From an uncultured Prevotella sp. (lineage in GTDB: Bacteria; Bacteroidota; Bacteroidia; Bacteroidales; Bacteroidaceae): a DNA stretch of 43,170 nucleotides. The translations under genes were made by a program, and so were the position numbers. The notes under the pieces are model-generated. The model made no database searches, was not told where the DNA came from, and was given only the letters and a program-made list of their open reading frames with translations. The stretch is taken from assembly GCA_905233555.1 (NCBI GenBank), contig CAJODF010000023.1, forward strand, positions 1 through 43,170. Direction: 5' to 3'. Below, one piece after another: positions 23,396-31,817 of the stretch; positions within the stretch are counted from its first letter, which is position 1, and every line of letters begins with the position of its first letter.

Positions 23396-24102
23396 CATAT
23401 AGGGAACTCCGGAAGGAAAGACCACTGGAAAGTCTTTGTAGGTGGTCGTTTGTGGGACACTTCTGTCTGCTGATGTGTCCTCCATTCTCCATCTTCTTCA
23501 TGAAGCACCATGTCAAGCCGAATACCATCACCGTCATCATGATCCTATTGGGTGTTCTTGGGGGCATCCTCTTCGCCCTGCCATCCACACTGAGTAAGAT
23601 TATGGCGATTGTCGTCTATTGGCTGTGGTTTATTCTGGACTGCTCTGACGGCGAGGTCGCCCGCCACACGAAAACCTTCTCCGCATACGGCACCCAGTTG
23701 GACTGGGTTGCCCACCTGGTATGTCACCCACTGATGGTGCTGGCCTGCTGGATTTCGTTCCAACAGGCAGGATTGCCCCATTTCTACTGTTATACCATCC
23801 TGTCGATACTGCTCGCCGCCTGCGAACTGATCAGAAGGCAGTTCATCGCCTTCGACACGCTGCTGTCTGCCAGTAGCAATATGGGTATCAAGCCCACTTC
23901 CACCCCGCCGTTACACAAATGGCTGGTCACGCAACTGTTGTATTTCCCCAACTTTGTGCTGCTGTTCCCTATTCTGTATATCATCAGTTCCTGGCTGCAA
24001 TGGAACGACGTGATATACGTCTATATGGGATGGGCCGCATTCAGTTGTCTGTTTGTCGTCCGCGACATTATCCGCTATACCCGATTCTTCCACAACAATT
24101 AA
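23383..24102 (+). CDS. CDP-alcohol phosphatidyltransferase-family membrane enzyme
   Basis: This 239-residue protein has about six membrane segments and the family signature D-x-x-D-G-x-x-A-R-(8)-G-x-x-x-D at residues 85 onwards (DCSDGEVAR ... GTQLD). The position usually held by the fourth, catalytic Asp is His (DWVAH). The family transfers a phospho-alcohol or phospho-sugar-alcohol from a CDP donor to an acceptor. Members within polysaccharide clusters may attach glycerol-, inositol- or similar phosphate groups to a lipid or glycan (inference). It overlaps the flippase gene by 13 bp, so it belongs to module 1. It might provide the missing priming step of this module. Confidence 0.85.
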   Translation: MEKVTYRELRKERPLESLCRWSFVGHFCLLMCPPFSIFFMKHHVKPNTITVIMILLGVLGGILFALPSTLSKIMAIVVYWLWFILDCSDGEVARHTKTFSAYGTQLDWVAHLVCHPLMVLACWISFQQAGLPHFYCYTILSILLAACELIRRQFIAFDTLLSASSNMGIKPTSTPPLHKWLVTQLLYFPNFVLLFPILYIISSWLQWNDVIYVYMGWAAFSCLFVVRDIIRYTRFFHNN

Positions 24103-24115
24103 AATTCACTTGATT

Positions 24116-25138
24116 ATGAGCAATATGAATTCCAACAATCTGAGAGTCTTTAAGATGAGTGAGTTGATGAAGATGATACGCGAGAACAAAAGGCTGTACC
24201 TCATCACTTCGCTGATAGCCTTGGTGTTCGGACTCGTCGTTTCCTTCAGTCTGCCCAAGACCTATAAGACGAAGGTGATGCTGTCACCGGAGACCAACAG
24301 CGGGTCTAAGTCGTTAGGCAACCTCGGTGCCATATCGTCGATGCTGGGTTCAAGCCTCAGCATGGATGAGGATGCCATCAATCCGCAGTATTATCCGAAC
24401 GTCTTCCGTTCCACCAAGTTCATCGTCAGTCTGTTCGACGTCCAGTTGGAATCGATCGACGGGAAACTGAAAACCAACCTGTATGACTACTGCAAGAACC
24501 ATCAGGAGAGGCCTTGGTGGAGCCCTGATTTCGGTTCTAAGGAAGAGGAGACTGATACGCTCAGGAGGAAGCAACTGCCCGGCGTCTATCTGACGAAAGA
24601 GCAGGACCGCATCGTAGAAATGATTCGGGACATGCTGACCTGTAACTACGACACCAAGAATGAGTTTATCACCATTACGGCCACCACGCAAGATGCCCTG
24701 ATCAGTACTGAACTTGTCGATTCCGTGAGCAAGCGCCTTCAGAGTTTCATTGTGGAGTACCGAACTTCCAAGGCCCGTCACGATGAAGAGCATATCCAGA
24801 AGTTGTTCGACGAAGCTGCTCAAAGATACAAGCGGGCAAGGATAAAATACGCTAACTATTCTGATGCCTACGATAAACTGGTGCTGCAGTCGTATATCAC
24901 GACCCGTGATGAACTGGAGAATCAGATGCAGTTGGAATACACCATCTATTCCCAGTTGGCCCAGCAATTACAGATGGCAAAGGGCAAGGTCCTGGAGCAG
25001 ACGCCCGTCTTTGCCGTCATCGAACCAGCCACCGTTCCCCTTCGCAAAAATGGGCCCAAGCGCATGCTCATCATCTTAGGATGGCTCATCGTGGCATTCA
25101 TGGGGACTACCGCATGGCTATATTATAAGAGATGCTGA
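24116..25138 (+). CDS. Wzz-like polysaccharide chain-length determinant
   Basis: Starting at ATG 24116 the 340-residue protein has two membrane segments (about residues 28-46 and 316-336) flanking a large periplasmic domain with coiled-coil-like helices. This is the topology of polysaccharide copolymerases. The Pro-rich stretch before the second span (VIEPATVPLRKNGP) matches the family. There is no C-terminal kinase. Such proteins set the length of polymers made by the adjacent polymerase. The gene overlaps the polymerase-like gene by seven bases. Confidence 0.85.
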   Translation: MSNMNSNNLRVFKMSELMKMIRENKRLYLITSLIALVFGLVVSFSLPKTYKTKVMLSPETNSGSKSLGNLGAISSMLGSSLSMDEDAINPQYYPNVFRSTKFIVSLFDVQLESIDGKLKTNLYDYCKNHQERPWWSPDFGSKEEETDTLRRKQLPGVYLTKEQDRIVEMIRDMLTCNYDTKNEFITITATTQDALISTELVDSVSKRLQSFIVEYRTSKARHDEEHIQKLFDEAAQRYKRARIKYANYSDAYDKLVLQSYITTRDELENQMQLEYTIYSQLAQQLQMAKGKVLEQTPVFAVIEPATVPLRKNGPKRMLIILGWLIVAFMGTTAWLYYKRC

Positions 25139-26334
25139 TTAAGTCCGCCGATATCACCTACCCCAACACCATCCGGTTCGTCGGGAACGCTTTGTTCCTG
25201 ATGCTGATACTCGTCTTTCTGTTGGACCCTGCCAACACCATCTTACATAAGAAAGACGTGGTCTTTATATTGCTTACCGGGTTCTGTATCGTATTCTATA
25301 AGCCTGACCTGTCAAAACTACCCTATATCGGTGCCTTGGTCGCCGCCATCCTAATACCCTATCTCTTCTCCCTGATTGCGATGCGGAATATCGACCCGGA
25401 CGATGTAATACCCATATTCAAGGCTATATCCCCATCGATACTGCTACTATGGATTCGAGAATTCGACCTGCTAAAATTATCACGGATGCCTGTCATCTTC
25501 GCCAGTCTTATCATGGACATTCTGTTTCTGGTGATTCTTATATTCCCCGAAACGGAAGGTCCCATCTACCTGTTTGCCGCTATTGAAAGTGAAACAGTAC
25601 AGATGGCCCACCGATGGTTCCTCGGCATACAGATGTTCTGCATGTACCTGAGGTCAACCATTGCCTTCACGTTTGTCCTGACTTATTTCCTCTATATCTG
25701 TATTTCGAAAGATAAGCGCACCATAAAGGCCTTGATTGCGCTCGCCATCGTCTTTTTCTATTTCACATTTGCAGGTACCCGAAGTTCCATGCTGGTACCC
25801 TGGTTCCTTGCAGGTATCGTCTGCTATGCAGTCTATCGGAATCACCCACGGGCCAAAATGTTCTTCTATCCACTCCTCGCGGCGGGTGCCGTCCTTTTCA
25901 TTATCCTGATTGTAGCCCTTGCCACCGAGACAGAGGAGGTGTCGAATGCCGTCAAGTATGGACACATCACATCCTATACCAGCCTTTTTGAGCAACATCC
26001 CCTGTATCTGATATTCGGACAGGGTCCGGGTGCGTGGTTCTATAGCGACGGTTTCAACAAGTACGTCTTACAGACGGAATGGACTTATCTGGAACTCATC
26101 CGGTGGTTCGGCTTGTGCTCCCTGCTCATCATAGGCGTGTTTTTCAGGCCACTTCTCACGTTCTGGAAATACAGGAGCGATGCGCTGACCTTCTCTTTGC
26201 TGTGGACCTACGCTGCTTATCTGGTTATCGCAGGCACCAATCCACTCATGCTTTCCTCCACAGGAATGATCATGCTGCTTACGGCCTATTCGTATCAGGA
26301 ACAAATCACCAGAGTCAATCACCCGAACAGTTAG
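25132..26334 (+). CDS. Polysaccharide polymerase-like membrane protein (Wzy/O-antigen ligase type)
   Basis: This 400-residue protein has about ten to twelve hydrophobic helices. The segment FAGTRSSMLVP followed by a periplasmic-loop region with FGQGPGAWFYSDGFN and TEWTYLELIRWFG is characteristic of the Wzy/WaaL (O-antigen ligase) superfamily. Position between a Wzz-like protein and glycosyltransferases supports a polymerase role for module 1 (inference). Sequence in this family is very variable, so ligase versus polymerase cannot be decided. Confidence 0.8.
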   Translation: MLIKSADITYPNTIRFVGNALFLMLILVFLLDPANTILHKKDVVFILLTGFCIVFYKPDLSKLPYIGALVAAILIPYLFSLIAMRNIDPDDVIPIFKAISPSILLLWIREFDLLKLSRMPVIFASLIMDILFLVILIFPETEGPIYLFAAIESETVQMAHRWFLGIQMFCMYLRSTIAFTFVLTYFLYICISKDKRTIKALIALAIVFFYFTFAGTRSSMLVPWFLAGIVCYAVYRNHPRAKMFFYPLLAAGAVLFIILIVALATETEEVSNAVKYGHITSYTSLFEQHPLYLIFGQGPGAWFYSDGFNKYVLQTEWTYLELIRWFGLCSLLIIGVFFRPLLTFWKYRSDALTFSLLWTYAAYLVIAGTNPLMLSSTGMIMLLTAYSYQEQITRVNHPNS

Positions 26335-26337
26335 CCT

Positions 26338-27141
26338 ATGACGAACGATTTACTCCTACCTGTTGTTATTATCTATCAAGAGGACTATCACAACTCTAAC
26401 ATATATAAGTCGTTACTTTGCAAGTACGACAACATGCATGTCGTCTTATACGACAATTCCCCTACCCCCATCAACGAGAAGTATTCCAGCCCATACCTGC
26501 ACTACTTTCACAATCCGGAAAACGGGGGTGTAACCGCCGGGTATAACAAGGGAGCCGACTTCGGCGCATCCCGACTGAATGTCCAATATGTCGTGCTGTT
26601 CGACCAGGATACGCAATTTGAGGGCGAATACTTGGAGAAATTATCTACGGAGATTGGCAGGAATCCGTATGATATATATGCTCCAGTCATCAAGACAAAA
26701 AAAGGAGGAGCATGCTCTCCCGTTCGTGTGAGTCCATTGTCCATCAGAGGTATCCATATCCAGCCTGGTGTCGTTCCCCTAACGGAATACAAGCCTATCA
26801 ATAGTGGCGCATGTATCAAACTGGAGTCGTTCATGAATGCAGGCGGCTATAACGAGGACATCAAACTTGATTTCGCGGATTTTGATTTCTTCGAACGTCT
26901 GAACAAAACGGTATCCACCTATATGATTGTCGATAGTGTGGCATATCAATCCTTTTCGAATGAAGAAAAAGATTCCTTGAGGTTGTTCAACAGATTCAGG
27001 CAATATATACTTGATGCCAGCCACTTTCATGGTTCCCACAGTATCTGGTTCATCGTTCTCAGACATACGCTAGCATTGACATTGCGTACAAAGGAACTTC
27101 GCTTTATCACATATTACATCTCCAAATACATTTTCAGATGA
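26338..27141 (+). CDS. Glycosyltransferase family 2 (rhamnosyltransferase-like)
   Basis: This 267-residue cytoplasmic or membrane-associated GT-A enzyme has a DNSPTPI segment near the N-terminus, NGGVTAGYNKGA, and the metal-binding LFDQDTQF at about residue 86-93, a DQD motif common in rhamnosyltransferase-like GT2 enzymes. The donor cannot be confirmed. It starts three bases after the polymerase-like gene and overlaps the next GT gene by four bases (ATGA). Confidence 0.85.
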   Translation: MTNDLLLPVVIIYQEDYHNSNIYKSLLCKYDNMHVVLYDNSPTPINEKYSSPYLHYFHNPENGGVTAGYNKGADFGASRLNVQYVVLFDQDTQFEGEYLEKLSTEIGRNPYDIYAPVIKTKKGGACSPVRVSPLSIRGIHIQPGVVPLTEYKPINSGACIKLESFMNAGGYNEDIKLDFADFDFFERLNKTVSTYMIVDSVAYQSFSNEEKDSLRLFNRFRQYILDASHFHGSHSIWFIVLRHTLALTLRTKELRFITYYISKYIFR

Positions 27142-27839
27142 TGATTTCCGTATGTATGGCCACTTATAATGGCGAGAAATATATCAAACAGCAGTTAGAC
27201 TCCATTCTACCACAAATAGGGGCTGGCGATGAAGTCGTCATTTCGGATGACGGTTCGACAGACGGGACGATTGACATCATTCATGCCATGAAAGATGACA
27301 GGATCCATGTCATAGAGGGTCCGCATAAAGGCTCGCCCGTCCCCAACTTTGAACATGTGTTGTCTGCTGCCAATGGAGACATCATCTTCACGGCCGACCA
27401 AGACGATATATGGCATCCCGACAAAGTGAGCATAACACTTCAATATCTTCAAAAGGCAGATTGCGTTGTGAGCGATTGTCGTGTCGTTGATTCTGAGGAG
27501 AACGTCATTTCCGACTCTTTTTTTCAGGTCAACCATACCAAAGAAGGTAAATGGCACAATCTCTTTATCCACAACGGATATCTAGGATGTTGTATGGCTT
27601 TCAAGAAAGACATTCTCGAAAAAACGCTGCCGTTTCCGCCCGACACGCCTCAGCACGATATCTGGATAGGTAATGTCGCAGCATTCAAATACAGCCTAAT
27701 GTTCATTCATGAGAAACTCATCGATTACAGAAGACATTCTGGCAATGCCTCACCGACTGCAGGGAAGAGCACAAGTTCTTTGATAGATAAGTTCAACTAC
27801 CGATGGGCCATTATTAAAGGGCTTTTCCGAGTGTTTTAG
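27138..27839 (+). CDS. Glycosyltransferase family 2
   Basis: This 233-residue enzyme has the GT2 start SVCMATYNGEKYIKQQLDSIL, ISDDGSTDGT, and the DxD-type motif TADQDDIWHPDK at about residue 84-95. The later QHDIWIG and DYRRHSGN segments are common in rhamnosyl- or galactosyltransferase-like proteins of capsule clusters. It may begin at either of two adjacent ATGs (27138 or 27141). It is the last gene of module 1; the next gene has its own promoter box about 65 bp downstream. Confidence 0.88.
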   Translation: MMISVCMATYNGEKYIKQQLDSILPQIGAGDEVVISDDGSTDGTIDIIHAMKDDRIHVIEGPHKGSPVPNFEHVLSAANGDIIFTADQDDIWHPDKVSITLQYLQKADCVVSDCRVVDSEENVISDSFFQVNHTKEGKWHNLFIHNGYLGCCMAFKKDILEKTLPFPPDTPQHDIWIGNVAAFKYSLMFIHEKLIDYRRHSGNASPTAGKSTSSLIDKFNYRWAIIKGLFRVF

Positions 27840-27903
27840 CATGTCTCATAACCCAAATATGCGCTTTTCTTAGAAAATATTTCTTTTTTTATACAATTAT
27901 TTG

Positions 27904-27911
27904 TACCTTTG
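27904..27911 (+). promoter_or_regulatory. -7 box of polysaccharide module 2
   Basis: TACCTTTG lies 22 bases before the ATG at 27934, in the gap between the two groups of polysaccharide genes. The -33 position is T-rich without a clear TTG. Confidence 0.7.
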
Positions 27912-27933
27912 CATCCGAATTTGGCGAAAATGG

Positions 27934-28692
27934 ATGAAAGTATCTATTGTAACAACAGCATATAATAGCGAAAAGACAATAAAAAGGACTATAGAATCCG
28001 TACTCAATCAGACCTATCCTGATATTGAGTATTGGATTATTGACGGTTCGTCGTCTGATGGTACGATAGATATCATCCGTTCCTTTGAGCCACGTTTCAA
28101 TGGCCGACTACATTGGATATCTGAAAAGGACGAAGGGATATACGATGCCATGAACAAAGGAGTCAGCCGGAGTACGGGCGACGTCGTCGGTATTCTCAAT
28201 TCTGATGATTTCTTTACCAGCAACGATGTCATAAGTCGGATGACAGAGCATTTCACCGATGATCTTGATGCGGTCTATGGGGACGTTCATTTCGTTAAGT
28301 CAAACAATCTGAAAAAAAGTGTCAGATACTATTCCGGTAAGCAATTCCGCCCGTGGATGATACGTTTCGGGTTTATTCCGCCCCATCCTTCCCTTTATAT
28401 CCGCCGGTCCATATACGAAAAATACGGTTTATATGACACGAGTTACTGCATTTCTGCAGATGTAGATTTAATTGCAAGACTCAGTTATGTCCAAAAAATC
28501 AGCATGAAGTATATTCCAATGGATTTTGTGACGATGCTTGTGGGGGGAGAGAGTACCAAGAACTTGAGAAACAGATGGATAGGTACAAAAGAAGACTTAA
28601 AAGCCTGCAGGAAACTGGGGATAAAGTCCAATATTGTGTTTGTTCATTTCAAGTATTTGCTCAAGTCGCATGGATACCTGTTTTCCAAATAA
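27934..28692 (+). CDS. Glycosyltransferase family 2 (WcaA-like)
   Basis: The start at ATG 27934 (MKVSIVTTAYN) is chosen because the upstream in-frame extension contains the promoter box. The 252-residue enzyme shows SVLNQTYPDIEYWIIDGSSSDGT, GIYDAMNKGVSRSTGDVVGILNSDD (the DxD-like metal site) and PPHPSLYIRRSIYEKYG, a pattern typical of GT2 enzymes from colanic acid-like clusters. Donor and acceptor are unknown. It starts module 2. Confidence 0.88.
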   Translation: MKVSIVTTAYNSEKTIKRTIESVLNQTYPDIEYWIIDGSSSDGTIDIIRSFEPRFNGRLHWISEKDEGIYDAMNKGVSRSTGDVVGILNSDDFFTSNDVISRMTEHFTDDLDAVYGDVHFVKSNNLKKSVRYYSGKQFRPWMIRFGFIPPHPSLYIRRSIYEKYGLYDTSYCISADVDLIARLSYVQKISMKYIPMDFVTMLVGGESTKNLRNRWIGTKEDLKACRKLGIKSNIVFVHFKYLLKSHGYLFSK

Positions 28693-28801
28693 ATAATAAG
28701 ATTTTTATGTCTATAAAAGAAAACAGCCATATACACACAATAAAAGGGGGAAAGTTACGTTTATTAGTAAAGTAATCATTAAAATATTGGCTTATCGATA
28801 A

Positions 28802-29431
28802 ATGACTACCCTCAGAGACGGATATATTGTTGACGGAATGAACGAACTTGAGCGCAATATCAAGAGGATTATTGACTTTTGTACTGCGTTCGTCTGTCTC
28901 GTCATTTTCTCCCCTCTTATGTTGGTCTGTTATATCGCAGTCAAGCGGGAAGATGGCGGTCCTGCTATCTTTAAGCAAGAAAGAATCGGAAGGTTTGGTC
29001 GGCCTTTCAACATCTATAAGTTCCGTAGCATGAGAACAGATGCTGAAAAAGACGGCCCGGCGCTCTACCAACATGAACGCGAGACCCGAATGACAAAGGT
29101 AGGGAAATTCCTTCGCAGTCACCATCTGGATGAGTTACCTCAGTTGTGGAATGTCCTGAAAGGCGAAATGGCCTTTATCGGTCCAAGACCCGAGCGTAAG
29201 TACTACATTGACCAGATTATGGAGAGAGACCCACGATACACCTATCTGTATCAGGTAAGGCCCGGTGTCACTTCCTATGCTACTTTATATAACGGCTATA
29301 CCGACACGATGGAGAAGATGCTCCGTCGCTTGGAACTTGACCTCTATTATCTGGAACACCGTTCACTCTGGTTTGATGCAAAATTGCTGATATTGACATT
29401 CTTGAATATAGCATTTGGCAAGAAATTCTGA
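28802..29431 (+). CDS. Undecaprenyl-phosphate sugar phosphotransferase (priming PGT)
   Basis: This 209-residue protein belongs to the bacterial sugar transferase family of monotopic phosphoglycosyltransferases. It has KRIIDF followed by one hydrophobic re-entrant segment (CTAFVCLVIFSPLMLVCYI), the acidic motif around IFKQERIG and KFRSMRTDAE (from residue 73), and ELPQLWNVLKGEMAFIGPRPE (about 110-130). It transfers a sugar-1-phosphate from a UDP-sugar to undecaprenyl phosphate, starting each repeat unit (family knowledge). It is the only recognisable priming enzyme in the locus. The start may instead be ATG 28838 (MNELERN). A 109-bp gap without promoter evidence separates it from the preceding GT. 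Confidence 0.92.
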   Translation: MTTLRDGYIVDGMNELERNIKRIIDFCTAFVCLVIFSPLMLVCYIAVKREDGGPAIFKQERIGRFGRPFNIYKFRSMRTDAEKDGPALYQHERETRMTKVGKFLRSHHLDELPQLWNVLKGEMAFIGPRPERKYYIDQIMERDPRYTYLYQVRPGVTSYATLYNGYTDTMEKMLRRLELDLYYLEHRSLWFDAKLLILTFLNIAFGKKF

Positions 29432-29433
29432 AT

Positions 29434-30219
29434 ATGAAAGTCCAGTCTTATATTATATTATTGTGCGTGACGGCTCTGATGACCGCTTGCAGTACGCCCA
29501 AGAACTTCAACTATATGCAAGACCTGACAAACGGGCAGGAGATCATTAGTTTGAAAGACGGGACGATCCGTCTGCAGCCTAAAGACCAGATTATGGTTCT
29601 CGTCAAGAGCAAAGACCCCGTGATGAGTTCTTTGTTCAACAAGGGTGTCACCACCAGTTTGAAGGCCGGCCAGACAGAAGGTAACATATATACTACTGGT
29701 TACACTTTGGCACCTGACGGCAGCATTGACTTCCCTGTTCTTGGGACAATCAATCTGAAAGGGCTTTCAAGATATGAGGCGGAGCAGGCTATTCAGTCCA
29801 AGTTGCGCGAAGAGCAGTTAAAAGATGCCAACGTCACTGTGGAATACATGAACCTGAGTTATACCGTGATGGGAGAGGTGAAAGAGCCCGGTGTCTATCC
29901 GATTCAAAAAGATGCTGTCACTTTGCTTGAAGCACTCGGACAGGCCGGTGACATCAGCGTCTATGGAAAACGTGACAGTGTCATGGTGGTCAGAGAGCTC
30001 GGTGGGACAAGAAAGGCATATATCCTGAATCTCAACTCTGCCAAAGACCTTCTTTCTTCGGAGGCCTACAATATTCAGCAGAACGACATCATCTATGTAA
30101 AAGCAAACGACGTCAAAGCCCGTCAGTCTATGGCATCAGGAAATGAGACACGTTCCATCTCCTTCTGGCTGTCACTTGCATCTGTGCTTACAACAATCGC
30201 CGTACTCGTCTTTAAATAA
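29434..30219 (+). CDS. Wza-like polysaccharide export lipoprotein
   Basis: This 261-residue protein has a lipoprotein signal (LMTAC, Cys near residue 19), a Poly_export domain (about 45-130, LQPKDQIMVLV and APDGSIDFPVLGTI), one SLBB unit (YTVMGEVKEPGVYPI) and a C-terminal hydrophobic helix (SISFWLSLASVLTTIAVLVF). That is the usual outline of Bacteroidota Wza-like outer-membrane exporters. It begins two bases after the priming enzyme and precedes the Wzc-like gene by 11 bp. It is the short counterpart of the six-SLBB protein of module 1. Confidence 0.92.
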   Translation: MKVQSYIILLCVTALMTACSTPKNFNYMQDLTNGQEIISLKDGTIRLQPKDQIMVLVKSKDPVMSSLFNKGVTTSLKAGQTEGNIYTTGYTLAPDGSIDFPVLGTINLKGLSRYEAEQAIQSKLREEQLKDANVTVEYMNLSYTVMGEVKEPGVYPIQKDAVTLLEALGQAGDISVYGKRDSVMVVRELGGTRKAYILNLNSAKDLLSSEAYNIQQNDIIYVKANDVKARQSMASGNETRSISFWLSLASVLTTIAVLVFK

Positions 30220-30230
30220 CCGTCAACGCT

Positions 30231-31796
30231 ATGAGTTCTTTCCTTAAAACCTGTCTTCAGCAATGGAAATGGTTCGCAGGCTTCGTCTGCCTAACTGTCA
30301 TTGCTGCTATATTATTCCTTTTAATGGTCGCTCCCAAATTTGAACGTACCGCTAGCGTCCTCATTAAAGATGAAAACGGCAGTGGAGGCCTGTTGTCGTC
30401 AATGATGTCAAACATGGGTATGCTGGCAGGTATGGCAGGACTGAACATCACATCAAATGTAGAGAACGAGATGCAAATCTTCTCTTCACCATTCCTGATG
30501 CAAGAGGTGGTGAACCGTATGGGACTCGACACAAGGTATGAAGTCTATGACGGACTGATGAAGAAGGAGCTCTACGAAGAGACGCTACCGGTTAAGGTAA
30601 CCTTCCCCAAATTGAGCGACAAAGACGGGGCTTACCTGAAGATGGATCTCAGACAAGACGGCACCTATACCCTATACAAATTCAGGAAAAACAAGGATAA
30701 GTTCGACGGCGAGGTGCAAGGTAAACTAAATACGGTTTGCCAGACGCCTATCGGTCCTGTGTCCGTGCTTGCTACCAAGCAGTTCGATTCCTGCATGGCC
30801 AATGAAGGTGAAAGGACTATCCGCATCACAAAGGAAAAGAAATACGACCGGGTGGAAACGCTATCGAAACAGATAGATATCGATCTGGCCGACGACCAGA
30901 CAAGTATCATTAGCATCACCTGTAAGGATATGTCCGGAGAACGGGCAGAACAAATCATCAACACCTTGATACGGGTTTATCAGGAAGAGTGGATGAAAGA
31001 CAAGCAAAGCGCTGCCGATGCTTCTACCCGTTTCATCAATGAGCGTATCAAGGACATTGAGGCAGAACTGAGCGGTCTGGACAACAATATCGCCCAATTC
31101 AGGGGAAAGAACCTGATGCCTGACTATGAAGAGGCCGCCAAGATGTATATGGAAAATGCCGCTCTGACTTACGAGGCGCAGGTGAAGGTGAACAACCAAC
31201 TCTATATGATGGAGCAAATGCGCAACCAGGTGAGGAAAGAAGACGGTACGAACCAAGTGTTGCCCGCAAACCTTCTGCCAGACAACGAGAATGTGGCCAT
31301 CCAAATCGGTGAATACAACAAGTTGCAACTGCAGCGCAACAGTATGGCTGAGAATAGTAGTCCGAATAATCCGCTTGTCAAAGATCTGGATACCCAGTTA
31401 GGCAGTATGCGCAAGGCCATCATCAACTCGTTAGACCAGGCTGTTGCCCAGTTGCAGGCCAGTCAGAAGAGTATCAATCGCGAAGATCAGAAACTTAAAA
31501 GAGACATCTCCGTTGCTCCGGGGAAGGTCACAAAGATTCTTCCCGCCGAACGTCAGCACAAGATCGTTGAGGCCCTCTACATCTATCTGCTGGAGAAACG
31601 AGAGGAGAATAATCTCACACAGGTCTATAATGCCCAGAACCTACGTATTGTCTCTCCGCCAATGGGCAAGTTGAAACCTGTATTCCCAAAGAAGATAACG
31701 ACAATTGTGTTGGCCTTGCTTTTGGGATTAGCCCTCCCAGCCTTCTTCATCTACATCAGGCAGAATGTCAGACGTATTTTAGCAGAAGAGGAATAA
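30231..31796 (+). CDS. Wzc-like polysaccharide copolymerase without kinase domain
   Basis: This 521-residue inner-membrane protein has an N-terminal span (about 14-33), a Wzz domain with KFERTASVLIKDENG, a long coiled-coil periplasmic region (about 250-430), the GNVR-type end with LRIVSPPMGKLKPVFPKK, and a second span (about 487-508). It stops a few residues after that span (ILAEEE), so the cytoplasmic tyrosine kinase of full-length Wzc is absent, and no separate kinase gene is seen nearby. It likely regulates chain length and links the polymerase to the Wza-like channel. Confidence 0.9.
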   Translation: MSSFLKTCLQQWKWFAGFVCLTVIAAILFLLMVAPKFERTASVLIKDENGSGGLLSSMMSNMGMLAGMAGLNITSNVENEMQIFSSPFLMQEVVNRMGLDTRYEVYDGLMKKELYEETLPVKVTFPKLSDKDGAYLKMDLRQDGTYTLYKFRKNKDKFDGEVQGKLNTVCQTPIGPVSVLATKQFDSCMANEGERTIRITKEKKYDRVETLSKQIDIDLADDQTSIISITCKDMSGERAEQIINTLIRVYQEEWMKDKQSAADASTRFINERIKDIEAELSGLDNNIAQFRGKNLMPDYEEAAKMYMENAALTYEAQVKVNNQLYMMEQMRNQVRKEDGTNQVLPANLLPDNENVAIQIGEYNKLQLQRNSMAENSSPNNPLVKDLDTQLGSMRKAIINSLDQAVAQLQASQKSINREDQKLKRDISVAPGKVTKILPAERQHKIVEALYIYLLEKREENNLTQVYNAQNLRIVSPPMGKLKPVFPKKITTIVLALLLGLALPAFFIYIRQNVRRILAEEE

Positions 31797-31817
31797 GGCA
31801 TCTGGAATCTGGAAATC

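Noticed and set aside
28707..28775. 22-codon frame before the priming transferase
   Set aside because: No promoter, no recognisable features and low complexity; likely chance in an AT-rich gap.
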